Source: Corallochytrium limacisporum (lineage: Eukaryota; Opisthokonta). From it: a DNA stretch of 64,000 nt. Within the stretch, counting starts at the first letter, position 1. The number at the start of each line of letters is the position of its first letter. This document shows, piece after piece, positions 19,415-29,600 of the stretch. A program made the translations under genes and the position numbers. Below the pieces are notes generated by a model. It saw only the letters and a program-made list of their open reading frames with translations, had not been told where the DNA came from and did no database searches. The stretch spans positions 1-64,000 of the forward strand of contig PDIP01000014.1 of assembly GCA_002811645.1 (NCBI GenBank). The letters are read 5' to 3'.

Positions 19415-21059
19415 GCCTGCGCGCACAATTCACCCTCTCTTGTTATCCCCAACAGCAATATATACTTGTGATCAGCCACCTCTGGCCTGATCGGGTTACA
19501 CGCTTAACTCAGAGAGCGTATACAGAGCTTGCTATTCCGATGTGGTCTGCAAATAGACTGTGATATGACAGACTGTACACAACCTCGGTGGTACTGGATT
19601 GAGTGCGGTCTCAAGGACCTGCAAGTCACCAGTCAGCCACATACTCACAACCGCAGTCGCAGGATGAAACTGTTTGAAAAGCAATGCGCTCAGATGGAAA
19701 GGGAATGATAACTTCGACAAGGGCCTTGCAAGCGCCATTCCATTGGAAACTCAATAGATTTTACCGTGATGGCTGCACAAATGACTTGCTGCCCAGACCC
19801 GGTGCGATAGTGTGGCCCATTGCAACGAAAAGGCGGTAGTACTCTGTGCCAGCTGTGGGCCTGCTGGCTACATTCCCGACATCCCAACGTACTCCTCTAG
19901 TCGGAGCTCGCTAGACTTGCCAGCGGTGCCACCGGCATCGCGTCAGTCGCTGGTTCGCACTCCCCCATGTACGCAGCACAATTGCAAGCACTCCTCCGAC
20001 CGCCCCCCGCTGCAGTTTGGACCCCATTCCCGCTATCCAGCATCTGCCCCCGCTCAACGACACACCCGGTAGGGTTACAGAACCGGGGAGCTCCCATAGA
20101 AAATGTTCGCACTGAAAACTCTTGGTCTCACAATAGTGAGGACCGCAGAAACCTATTTTTGTCGGGTGCTTAAACATACGAGTAAAGTGCTTGGTCGATG
20201 GTCAGCACGAGCGGCCCGCTGCTCAAGACTCGTCTTCTGGCCCTTCCTTAATCTGGAGTGTACAAGCTCCTTGTTGACAATTGAGTTTCGGTCCGATTGA
20301 GGGGCAACTGCTGCTGTTGCGAACAATAATGCTTCGATCCACCATTAATTTGCGAATCGGAGCATCCGCAGTAAGCTCATGGTTTCAAGCTACTCGCAAG
20401 AGAAACGTCGCTTGCTTTCCCCATTCCCGGGTAGCCTCAGCTCAATGACGTGAACCGAGGTCGCTCATTGCAGGAGTCAGTGTTGCCCAATTTTCAATTG
20501 CTGTTCGCTGAGCTGTTGATGTCCCGCACCAGTCAAGCGTATCAGAGGTTCTCGCGAATTGAGACCCGCACCTCTCTGCCCCAACCCATCTGTCTCGCTA
20601 CCTCCCTCCCCTGCAGTGTCACACATTTCGCGCGCCGTACAAAAGGCTTGCGTCGGGAGGCATGAGCACCGGCCCGCAGGAGAATGGTAACCTGCTGCGA
20701 AATTTTGCGGAGTTGCCTCGGGTCGACTTGTTCGCCTCCTCTGCCAAAAATTCTTCAAGTTTTTCATCGTGTCTAAAATTAACCGTCGCAGCCCGTAGCA
20801 CTGAATGTACTACGGTCAACCCGCAGGGGCTGAGTCGGCTGGCTTACTCGCTCTGCTGACATTGAACCCTTTCTCTTGAACAATCATTGCGACGGGCAGG
20901 AAGAGGAACAGAGTAGGCTTCACATTGCGCGCCGATGATGCAATACCGGAGAGCACATTTTCAACCTACACTAGGTGCCAAAACATACCAAAGCACTGCT
21001 GCCAGGCGGAGATGTTACCACTGATAGAAATTCCCCACCCTCAGTCCCCCTCAAACCCC

Positions 21060-21291
21060 NNNNNNNNNNNNNNNNNNNNNNNNNNNNNNNNNNNNNNNNN
21101 NNNNNNNNNNNNNNNNNNNNNNNNNNNNNNNNNNNNNNNNNNNNNNNNNNNNNNNNNNNNNNNNNNNNNNNNNNNNNNNNNNNNNNNNNNNNNNNNNNNN
21201 NNNNNNNNNNNNNNNNNNNNNNNNNNNNNNNNNNNNNNNNNNNNNNNNNNNNNNNNNNNNNNNNNNNNNNNNNNNNNNNNNNNNNNNNNNN
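21060..21291. other. Assembly gap (232 N)
   Basis: 232 consecutive unknown bases, flanked by C-rich sequence on both sides (CCCTCAAACCCC before, CCCTACTCCCTCCCCTCCC after). Anything inside, including part of a gene, cannot be seen. Confidence 0.98.
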
Positions 21292-21609
21292 CCCTACTCC
21301 CTCCCCTCCCGGCTCTAACCTTCCTTCTTCTCCGAACCCAGGGAACTGCTTCCAATCCTCCAGGGACTTTCGATCGACGCGGGCAGGCAGTGCAGCGCCC
21401 CCAAATCGATCCCGGGGAGGAAATGTATTTATCAATTGCGTAGCTGGGGATCCGGTACTCTATGTACGCAATTTGCGAGAGATCCGGGAGGCGTCCGGAC
21501 GCGGCAGCACCGAGGGAGAAGCAGAGGGGGGGTCAGTTTAAGTTACCTGCAGCTGCCGCCGCGGATCATTTTCTTTTCAGACTGACGAAGAATAGATGGT
21601 ATTCATGCA

Positions 21610-22006
21610 ATGGCACACACCCGCTGTTCCCTTCTTCTCGTTTTGTGGCTTTTCTTCTCCTTCTCGTTCCTCAGAACAACTGCAGCGCTTGCCTTGGAGG
21701 AAATCATCAGCGGACGGCAACTCACCGCGCCCCACACACGGTCTGTGACAATGAAGTACTGTGAGGTAAGGCACCTCGCCAGTTGTAGAAGCACAAAGCA
21801 AAAAAGCAATCCTGTTCTCCGATTCCCAATCTATTTTCCTCCTCTTTCCTCCTGCCCTTCTTCTGTTTTCCCTGGCACTTTCGCTCGCTGTGGTGTTGTA
21901 TGTACTGCAATCGCCGCCGCAGGCACCGTCAGCAGTGGCCACCAATTGGTCGAGCTCGAATGGCTTTTCTCCTTCACCGGCTGCAAACTTTGGGGCGGGA
22001 AAATAG
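21610..22006 (+). CDS. Possible two-exon small secreted protein (tentative)
   Basis: An ATG at 21610 opens a strong signal-peptide-like start (MAHTRC, then LLLVLWLFFSFSFL and a small-residue cleavage site around TTAALA). After 52 codons there is a consensus donor (GAG|GTAAGG, intron from 21766), a pyrimidine-rich tract, and an acceptor GCCGCAG ending at 21922. Splicing in phase 0 would add 27 residues rich in Ser, Ala, Asn and Pro and a stop at about 22006, for 79 residues in all. No family is recognised and the region is low in complexity, so this is a hypothesis only. Confidence 0.2.
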
Positions 22007-23041
22007 TGGGCACTCCCAACCACAGTTTACCTACAGATCAATCACATCAGTGCCGGTAGCGGATCGAACGATTTCGATAAAGACCTCAGTAGTATATTAA
22101 ACGTAGAATTGAACGATCGACCCCAGTGACTCCTGAATTTGCTGCCGAGAGAGTTTAAAGGGGATGGGATAGCATAGCGCAAGGATTATTCACCACTTTG
22201 TCCTTGGAACTCCGACAAGTAATACTCGGTCAGCACGTACGCACAATTGCAGCGCTAGCCGGCAAATTGCATCTTGGGCAATGCCTGGTGTATTCAACTA
22301 TTGGAAATGGAATGAGTATGTAAACATGTGTTCGGCGGACTGAAATCACAGTGCAAGGAAGAATGCAGCCTGTAATGGAACCATCACCTTTGTGAGCCTG
22401 GTTGTGTCAGTTGATCAGCATCATCACGGGATTTCGTCCACGCAGATGCCCGCAAGCGCTGCCAGTGACGACGAGGCTCTACTGCGCTGTTGTAAACAAG
22501 CATGAATCAAACCAAGCAACTGCAAACTCCAACTGTACTAGTGTGTCGACATCAATAGCCATTCCTCAGCATACTGAGACACGGTCACAGAAATCTCGAC
22601 GATTCTTTGACGCTGGAAAGGTCAGCAGTTCAGGTACAGCGCAGGGCGGCCCGAGAGCAGAATCCACCAGAAAATGTGAAGTACGTGTGAAATGAAGGAA
22701 GTCGCTGCGACCACGGCACAATCAGTGAGGCAATGGACATCTAGTTTCACTTGCCGTTTGTACCGGCTGGATTGCTGGTGCCACGGTGCACACCCACCAG
22801 AGAATGGCTGGCAAACCCGGGAATTTTTAGAGTTGGCAGCCCGAAGGCACACGTCCAATAGGCACAAAGGCCTGCAAACAGACCCGCCCACGATTGAGCA
22901 CAATATCCCCCATACCTCACGAGCAACTGAGTGCGCCCGGTGTGCTCCGCGACGGACGGGTACCTCGTTTCCACCATAGACTCAATAGTGCGATGTACTG
23001 CAAATAGGAAGTGGGTGTCAGCACCATTTTTGGCAGCGGTG

Positions 23042-23063
23042 CCTAAGATTGATCAATCTTAGG
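23042..23063. repeat. Perfect 22-bp palindrome
   Basis: Half-site CCTAAGATTGA is followed directly by its reverse complement, centred on GATC. It lies 93 bp past the stop of the minus-strand lyase-like gene. It could form an 11-bp stem in the 3' UTR or be a protein-binding dyad. A dyad this long and perfect is unlikely by chance in 17 kb of noncoding DNA. Confidence 0.6.
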
Positions 23064-23155
23064 AGTTCGAATTGATTTATTTCCGAGGTATCGTCTCCAA
23101 ACGTGAGGGCGGGGCCTCTTAACCAAGTTTGTTTGGTACACTATTACAGAGTCTT

Positions 23156-25495
23156 TCAGACATCCAGAAGCAGGAAATGGTACCACAACCTCAGCGTCAA
23201 GGGCATATCATACATAACATCTCTCTCGGCACATGAGCTTGACAGACGAGTCATGGGACACTGGTGCTGAGTCCCAAGGATCTCATACAGACGTTCAAAA
23301 GCGCACTGCAGAAGCGGAACACGCCGTGGGTCCAGCCGCTTCGATATACCCACATCAATGAGGCCTTGAGCATGAACATACAGCCAGGGACAACGCTTCA
23401 AATATGTAAACTTCCGATTCGGTCTGTAGTCCCAGAGATCTACTTTCAACGGTTCACTCATCATAGCCATCATTAGTGATTCTTCGTACACCTCTGTCAG
23501 CTCTGCGCCCTTAAACTCTTGGATTAGAGGGGGGTGCAGTGCGGACACCAATCGTACCTTAAACACATTCATCTGGTCCATAGCAGCGTTAACATGACTA
23601 TTAAAGACAGCCAGAGATACGAACAGCCGATCCATCATCATAGCTAAACCATTAATGTCTAGTGATCGCTCAACCCATAGTGGCTGCTGTTTCAAAGAAG
23701 ACTCAAGGTTTAGGAACCATTGCAGTACCTCATCAAAATCTCTCCCGGTGATGAATGAGCCGGACCCTGCTGGTGAGAACATCAAGATGCGGACTGCATC
23801 CAACAGTGGTACTACGCTGCCAAGGACATGTAATCCTTTCAGATTGCGGACCCACTTTGACTCAACACTGCGGTGACACACAAATTGCATGTCAGGTGAA
23901 ATCCTAGGACCCCCATCGCTGTTTCCAAACCACTCCAGGACGATATTCGCAGCACGTTGGCCATGTTCTCTACTTCCCGTGGACCGGAACGAAAGAGCAT
24001 AGAACGTAATCTCGTCGACTAACTGCTGGAAAACTCTTGCGCCCTCAAGAGTGAGATGGGAGTGGCTTGCTCCAAGGGGGACTGCCTTGTCATCCCAGGC
24101 GGAGACATCAGCCCCTACTGGGTGTACTTCTCGCAGGCTAGCATCATCTTCTGGTATTCTTGTGTAGTACATCATGGTATGGGGCCCAATGCCCACGACA
24201 TCTTCGAGATACTTCCGATCAATCAAGTTTAGCAGCGTTTTCACTCCCTCAAACCTTGCATGGCCACGGTTTCGGATATCTGTCTCTTGATCCCTATTTC
24301 CACTAGGCATCCGAACAACAAAGCCAGCTCGTGGTATCTGGTCTCTTTCTAGGTCCGTGACAAATGTTTGCTGTGGCTCCCATGATTTTCGTTTGAAGGA
24401 ATCCCACTTTCCAGGAATCCTCAAGCGTAGCAACATTTCCACTTTGGGTAAGCGGCCGTAACGGTAATTCGGGTGGAATCGTTCAAGAGCAGTGCTCTTG
24501 AAAATGATCTGAGGTTCTTCGTCAGCATCTTCGTATTCCTTTGTGAAAACGTCGTCAATGTCAGCAGATCTGGCCATTGGTGTGTACAGATATTGTGCAT
24601 CTCCGTTAATTTTGATATCTGTTAGGAGACTGCTCCAAGCTGCTGGTGTAAGAATGCAGTTCCCATCCCACGGCAAGATGTACTCTGTATCCAACATGCG
24701 CCCAATGTCCAGCATTATGTTTCGCGCTCCGTTGTTGTGCATTGCGTACAGATTCTTGTCGTGATAAGTATGTTCGGTATACATCCATTGGCGATCTGGT
24801 GGCATCTTCTGGTGTTGCTTGCTGAGGAGATAGTCTAATTTGCGAAAGTCAAAGAGTCTCATCTCACGCTTTGCATAGGTGTCATAGTCAAAGTGAAGCA
24901 CCGCAAAAGATTTCTCGGCTTTCTCAAGAATAGAAATCAGTTCCGCTTCTACTTCAGCATCGATGATCCTATTCACCACCCAGAATTCTATCACATCCGA
25001 CTTTGTCACTTCTTCCCGCTCCAGTGCTAATTGGAGGTTATTGATGCTCTGTCTTGGATCATGCCGTGGTGGTAGAGCATTTCCAACAGTTCGAAGATAA
25101 GAAAATCGAGCAATATCCGAAAGACAGGGGTGTTGGGACAAGTCCAAGGTCATGGCCTCCAGCTCATTGAACTCAAGATCTTTCTGGAGAAGGTTTCCGC
25201 ACACGTAGATGTCCATGGTGTTGTGGTCACCTGGAAAGCGATCAAAAGGATCTTCCGATACTTCAAAATCTGGTAGATTCTCGAGAGGTGGACCAACACC
25301 TTTTGGGTGATATCCTTGTTGTTTGGGAGGGTCTTTGCGCTTTTTTCCGGGAGATGGGCTCCCCCCATTTCCAGGTGTGTCATAACTTTGCCATATCGAG
25401 TTCCACACGTAGATCACTGCGATGACGATGATGATTAGTGGCACTATTCGCCGCACTCGTAGCCCTCGGGTTGCTGGCCATGCTGAAAATGACAT
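23156..25495 (-). CDS. Type II membrane protein: glycosyltransferase-like module plus alginate-lyase-like domain
   Basis: 779 residues. A short basic tail is followed by one membrane helix (about 17-36), then a proline/lysine linker, so the bulk should lie in the Golgi lumen or outside the cell. Residues about 95-330 look like a nucleotide-sugar-type alpha/beta module, with FWVVNRIIDAEVE and HNNGARNIMLDIGR leading to YILPWDGNCILT, where Asp-Gly-Asn could take the place of a DXD metal site. From about 480 to 779 the sequence resembles the helical alginate-lyase fold: SHLTLEGARVFQQLVDEI, SREHGQRAANIVLEWF, then ISPDMQFVCHRSVE. I recall the pairing from predicted proteins of protists and fungi but not a characterised member. 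A substrate cannot be named; uronic-acid polymers are the obvious guess given the epimerase nearby. Confidence 0.65.
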   Translation of the reverse strand: MSFSAWPATRGLRVRRIVPLIIIVIAVIYVWNSIWQSYDTPGNGGSPSPGKKRKDPPKQQGYHPKGVGPPLENLPDFEVSEDPFDRFPGDHNTMDIYVCGNLLQKDLEFNELEAMTLDLSQHPCLSDIARFSYLRTVGNALPPRHDPRQSINNLQLALEREEVTKSDVIEFWVVNRIIDAEVEAELISILEKAEKSFAVLHFDYDTYAKREMRLFDFRKLDYLLSKQHQKMPPDRQWMYTEHTYHDKNLYAMHNNGARNIMLDIGRMLDTEYILPWDGNCILTPAAWSSLLTDIKINGDAQYLYTPMARSADIDDVFTKEYEDADEEPQIIFKSTALERFHPNYRYGRLPKVEMLLRLRIPGKWDSFKRKSWEPQQTFVTDLERDQIPRAGFVVRMPSGNRDQETDIRNRGHARFEGVKTLLNLIDRKYLEDVVGIGPHTMMYYTRIPEDDASLREVHPVGADVSAWDDKAVPLGASHSHLTLEGARVFQQLVDEITFYALSFRSTGSREHGQRAANIVLEWFGNSDGGPRISPDMQFVCHRSVESKWVRNLKGLHVLGSVVPLLDAVRILMFSPAGSGSFITGRDFDEVLQWFLNLESSLKQQPLWVERSLDINGLAMMMDRLFVSLAVFNSHVNAAMDQMNVFKVRLVSALHPPLIQEFKGAELTEVYEESLMMAMMSEPLKVDLWDYRPNRKFTYLKRCPWLYVHAQGLIDVGISKRLDPRRVPLLQCAFERLYEILGTQHQCPMTRLSSSCAERDVMYDMPLTLRLWYHFLLLDV

Positions 25496-26603
25496 CCTTG
25501 TTTGTAACGCTCTTCAGCAATGATCGGGTATACATCGTGCCCACTTAGGTCACGTCCATCTTTTCTTTCATCTGCTTTCCTACTTTTCCGCCCTTGTCAT
25601 CGGCATCACACACACTGACAATTTCACGGAGACATTTCCCTATCGTAGAACCTGTTTTGGATACCAAATAACAGCACCATACACCTCGAAAGGTTAACGT
25701 ACTCCTCTCCCGCCAAAATCACTGCAGCCTCCGCACAGGATTTTCAGAGATGCAGTGGCGCAGCAGTTGCGACCGAAAGCGGGGAAGATTGATCTGGAAG
25801 GGCTACCTAAACTGTGACAGCCGACCCCAATCCAATAGCCAGTGGGCAAGAACCTTTGATAACGGGCACGTCCCCACCTGGGAGCAACTGTTTGCCCGCT
25901 CGAATATCAGTCCCTCTCCTTTATGCCGCTCCCAATGTTTTTGGTTCTTCAGCTCTGGACATCGGAAACGCATCTACGATGCCTTTCCGGGAGTGTGCGC
26001 CATGTCGGGATAATGTGCATTCCCAGCAAGCCAATAAGAACAAGTCATAACAACTACGCGTCAGGTTTCATGTACTGGAGTACCGGGACGTAGCAGACAC
26101 GCCCTAGCGCAGCTAGATGTCGGTCGTAACAAGTCGTGTTGCGTCCCCATCGTCTGTAGTCTACGGAAAGAGGTTCAGCTGTAGCCGCACAAGTGATTGC
26201 TATGGTTGTGAATTGGCTGGGCACTTTTTCCATACATATTTTTACATTTCATCCGGCTGCCTCGCAAGGACTGCCCCAACCGCTTCTCTTGCATCGCTTG
26301 CGACGGGGAGTTATGTGTGGGCTCAACTAAGAGCAGGGAACGAAAAATCCGTACGCGATAGTGATCTGTTGGCGATGTGACTTTCAATACTTGTTCAAAG
26401 TACTTGGATGCATATCGATGGTTTGGTACTTGACGACTGACCAAAGACCAGTTCTGGAAAGTACTCGAGTTTGTGTTTCAGAACCAAGGACTGATGTCTC
26501 TATGCTCTGTTCGTAATTAACAGCCCGATCACCGGTGGGAGTGTGCGCAACAGATTGAACACCATGATACGTCAACGTTAGGTGTTCCTCATATAAGTGA
26601 CCA
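25496..26603. promoter_or_regulatory. Divergent promoter region, lyase-like (-) / IP3 receptor (+)
   Basis: 1.1 kb between divergent genes. No recognisable coding content, repeat or RNA gene. It contains one ACGCGT (26056-26061). The promoter role is inferred from orientation. Confidence 0.4.
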
Positions 26604-29600
26604 ATGTCACAATTAGACTTTACGGGCGACCTTTCGCAGGAGGAGCTGGAGGAAGAATCCCCAGCACAGGCCCTTCGCTATGGGGATGTCATATCTCTTT
26701 TCGCGGAGGGCTATGTCAGCGGCTTCTTGTCGTCGGTAAGTATGATCGATGATCGGTGTGTCGTGCAGCCTCTAGCCGGGAATACGGAACGGCCTCCTTT
26801 ACGATTCCGTGACTGCCTTTTTGAGGTACAACCAACCAGCAGATACAGTGCGCAGCAAGAGTATCGGAAAGCACTACAGCAAACAACAACCTTCCAGGAT
26901 GTTGTCTTGCTGACACGCTTAAAGAATGCAGCGGAAGCAGAGAAACAGCAGAATGAGGAGGACAAGGTAAAGCAATGTGGTTCAACTGTTCTGTATGGTC
27001 ATGATATCCAACTTTTGCATTGTATGTCGCAGAAATACCTCTCGGTGAACAAAACTTTGCCTGCACTACTCGAGAAGCAAGCCATGCGCGTGTCTCTGGA
27101 AAGTGAAGGCAGTGAGGGTTGTTATCTGACTCTGATGCCGTTCTACAACATTAGTTCACCGAGTGAACCTGTTACAGCAGAGTCGAGAATCGTACTCATG
27201 GCTCCGCTTACAGAGTCTGCGTTACACGCAAGTAACTATGCTCTCGGCGATCATGAAAACTCTTTGGAGGTTAACATCGGACCCGAGAAGACATGCTGGC
27301 AGCTAAACACCTTCTTGCCATGGTCGCCATTTTTGAGGCAGTCTTTGAAAGGCGGGGATGTGATCAGGCTGTTTCATTGCAAACAGGAAAAGTTTTTGAC
27401 AGCGGATCAACGTGACAATCAAATGATTGCATTTTTGCGGACAACAGGCAGGACATCGAAAGCCACTGCAATATCCTCCCAAGCATTATGGGAGGTAGAG
27501 GTTGTGCAAGAGAATCCATGCTGCAGCGGGGTTGGTATGTGGGATAGCTTCTTCCGATTAAAGCATCTGGCAACCAGCCAATACCTGACAGTTCATGAGG
27601 ACGCAGACGTGAAGTACTGCTTGTCAATGACGGACACAAAAAGCGATGTTCGGAATTTGTTTGAGTTCGTCCCTGTCAATGCGCCATTGCATAAGAACAG
27701 AATCGGAAGGGATGCGTACATTAGGCTCCGCAATCTTGCCACCGGACTAACGGCACATTCAAGTGATGTAGCGATCGACATCGAAAACGAGAAGCCAATC
27801 ATGCAGAAGGTGGCGGTGGGATCTAGCGACAAGTTTGAGGAAGCATTTGCTGTAGTACCGGTTGATCCAGATGAGGTCTATGATCTCGACTACGCTACAG
27901 AGGCGAGTCAGGTACTAGTTGTAATGATTGAAAACATCAAGAACGACAATCTTACAGTACGCATCCTTAAAATGGGTATCAAGGTTCTCGGAAGCCTAAT
28001 TGCATTTGTGTTGGGCCTGAGTGAGGCAGATGCATCGGACCCCTTGGCTATGACAGGGAAGCCAAATCGGGCCAGACAAAAACTTGTTCGGGAGCAGAGC
28101 TGTGTTGAGAACATCTTCAATGTCTTGGAGCTTATTTACCACAACGATGCCAGCAAAGAGCAATCAACGGATCGAAGGTCCGGGGGCATCAAGGAGTTTT
28201 CAAGAATGGGCTACCGGCTCATTCGGCTCAGTTTCGAAAACTACAGGAAGAACCAAGAGTACGTCACAAAGTGGCTTGGATTTATGCAAGGGCACATCGG
28301 AAGAGAAATTCTAGTGGAGGAGGCTATCACAGCCTTGCTAAACGGAAATAAGAAGCTGACAGAAAGCTATGTTAAGAGAGGGGAAATCGAAGTTTTCGTG
28401 CAGTTGCTGCAGCAGACTCGGAAACCGGAGTATTTACAGTACTTAACTGATCTTTGTGCATGCAATGGAGAAGTGATCAAGCGAACTCAGGGACTCATTT
28501 GCGATCTTCTTCTTGGCACGGAACATGATGAAGTACTGCTGAGAACAAGTTACAGTTCGGACGGCAGCATTTGCGTCACTTGGAAAGACTTCGAGGGCGC
28601 TGAACAAGAGAGAACTGTATTTGAGCTCGTGTCTACTTCATCCGCTGCACGTGAGCGAGCTCAAAAGGACGCAGCTTCCGACCTACTGGAGTTCTATCGC
28701 TTACAAATCGAACTGTATAGTGCAATGTGTCGCGGACGGAACACCACTGCAATTCACAATATTAGTCAACGGCTTCCGCTGGAGCTTTGTAAGAAGGGTT
28801 TGGCTGATCCCTTTTTGCCACCTGGACTGCGTGCCGCATTTAGTCAAACCATCATTGATGTGTATATTATCATAGACACCAGCAAAGAGTGTGATCCCAT
28901 TCAGTATGCTCGCCTGTGGCAGGATGTCGGCCTATCCTTTGATCTCCCAGACTATGTAATTGGGAACCCGAAGCCCGACATGACTGACTTGAAAGTATTC
29001 ATTCATGAGTTCGCAAACCACCTGACCAAATTTCCTGAGGACTTTGATAATCAATCTCGAAGTCAACTGACCTTGGCGGTGGTGTCTCTGTTCAAGAACT
29101 TGGTGAAATATGGCCATTATTCCTTGTCGGAGATGATGCGTACAGTGGCCCAATTGCTAGATATTTTTGCGCGACGTACTCAAATTTTTGACGTGCCGGA
29201 TGCCCTTGCACCAGAGACTCCAGGTGAGCAGGGGCCAGATAGCCCGCGGCCTATTTTCATGAGCCATCCCGGACTTCTGCAAAGCAAATCGTTGTCCCAT
29301 ATCCGATTGGCTACTCGAGGGAAGCAGCCTTCCTTTGTTGGTATCACAGCGAGCCTGGATCCGGATCCCACCAGTATGACTCAGCAGAAAGTAATCAGTG
29401 AGTTCATGGAGGTCTTGGAGTTTGTGTTGGATGTTCGCATAGATTTCCGAATCTCCCAGGCTCTAGTTGCCTACAAGCGTCATGCACTACCTCTCCTAAA
29501 CGATGAACCGGAAGGTTTCAGGCGCACGGCGGATGCTGCAGACTACACCGCAGACTATCATGAGATTGCCACCACGGCCACAAAAGATCTTGAGAAGTCC

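Larger units (their letters stand above)
19415..23155. other. 3.7-kb gene-empty stretch with an assembly gap
   Basis: The longest stretch without a recognisable gene. It should contain the F-box gene promoter. It holds a run of unknown bases at 21060-21291, many short frames without family resemblance, a pyrimidine-rich tract near 21830-21870 and a perfect 22-bp palindrome at 23042-23063. A possible two-exon secreted micro-protein is listed separately. No tRNA, rRNA or transposon was recognised. Confidence 0.5.

Noticed and set aside
1527-26061. Three ACGCGT hexamers in upstream regions (1527, 10048, 26056)
   Set aside because: Three copies in about 17 kb is no more than chance; only the one inside the 18-bp palindrome is notable.
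26310-26375. Short stem (GCTC...GAGC) resembling a tRNA D arm
   Set aside because: The conserved GG of the D loop and a T arm are missing.
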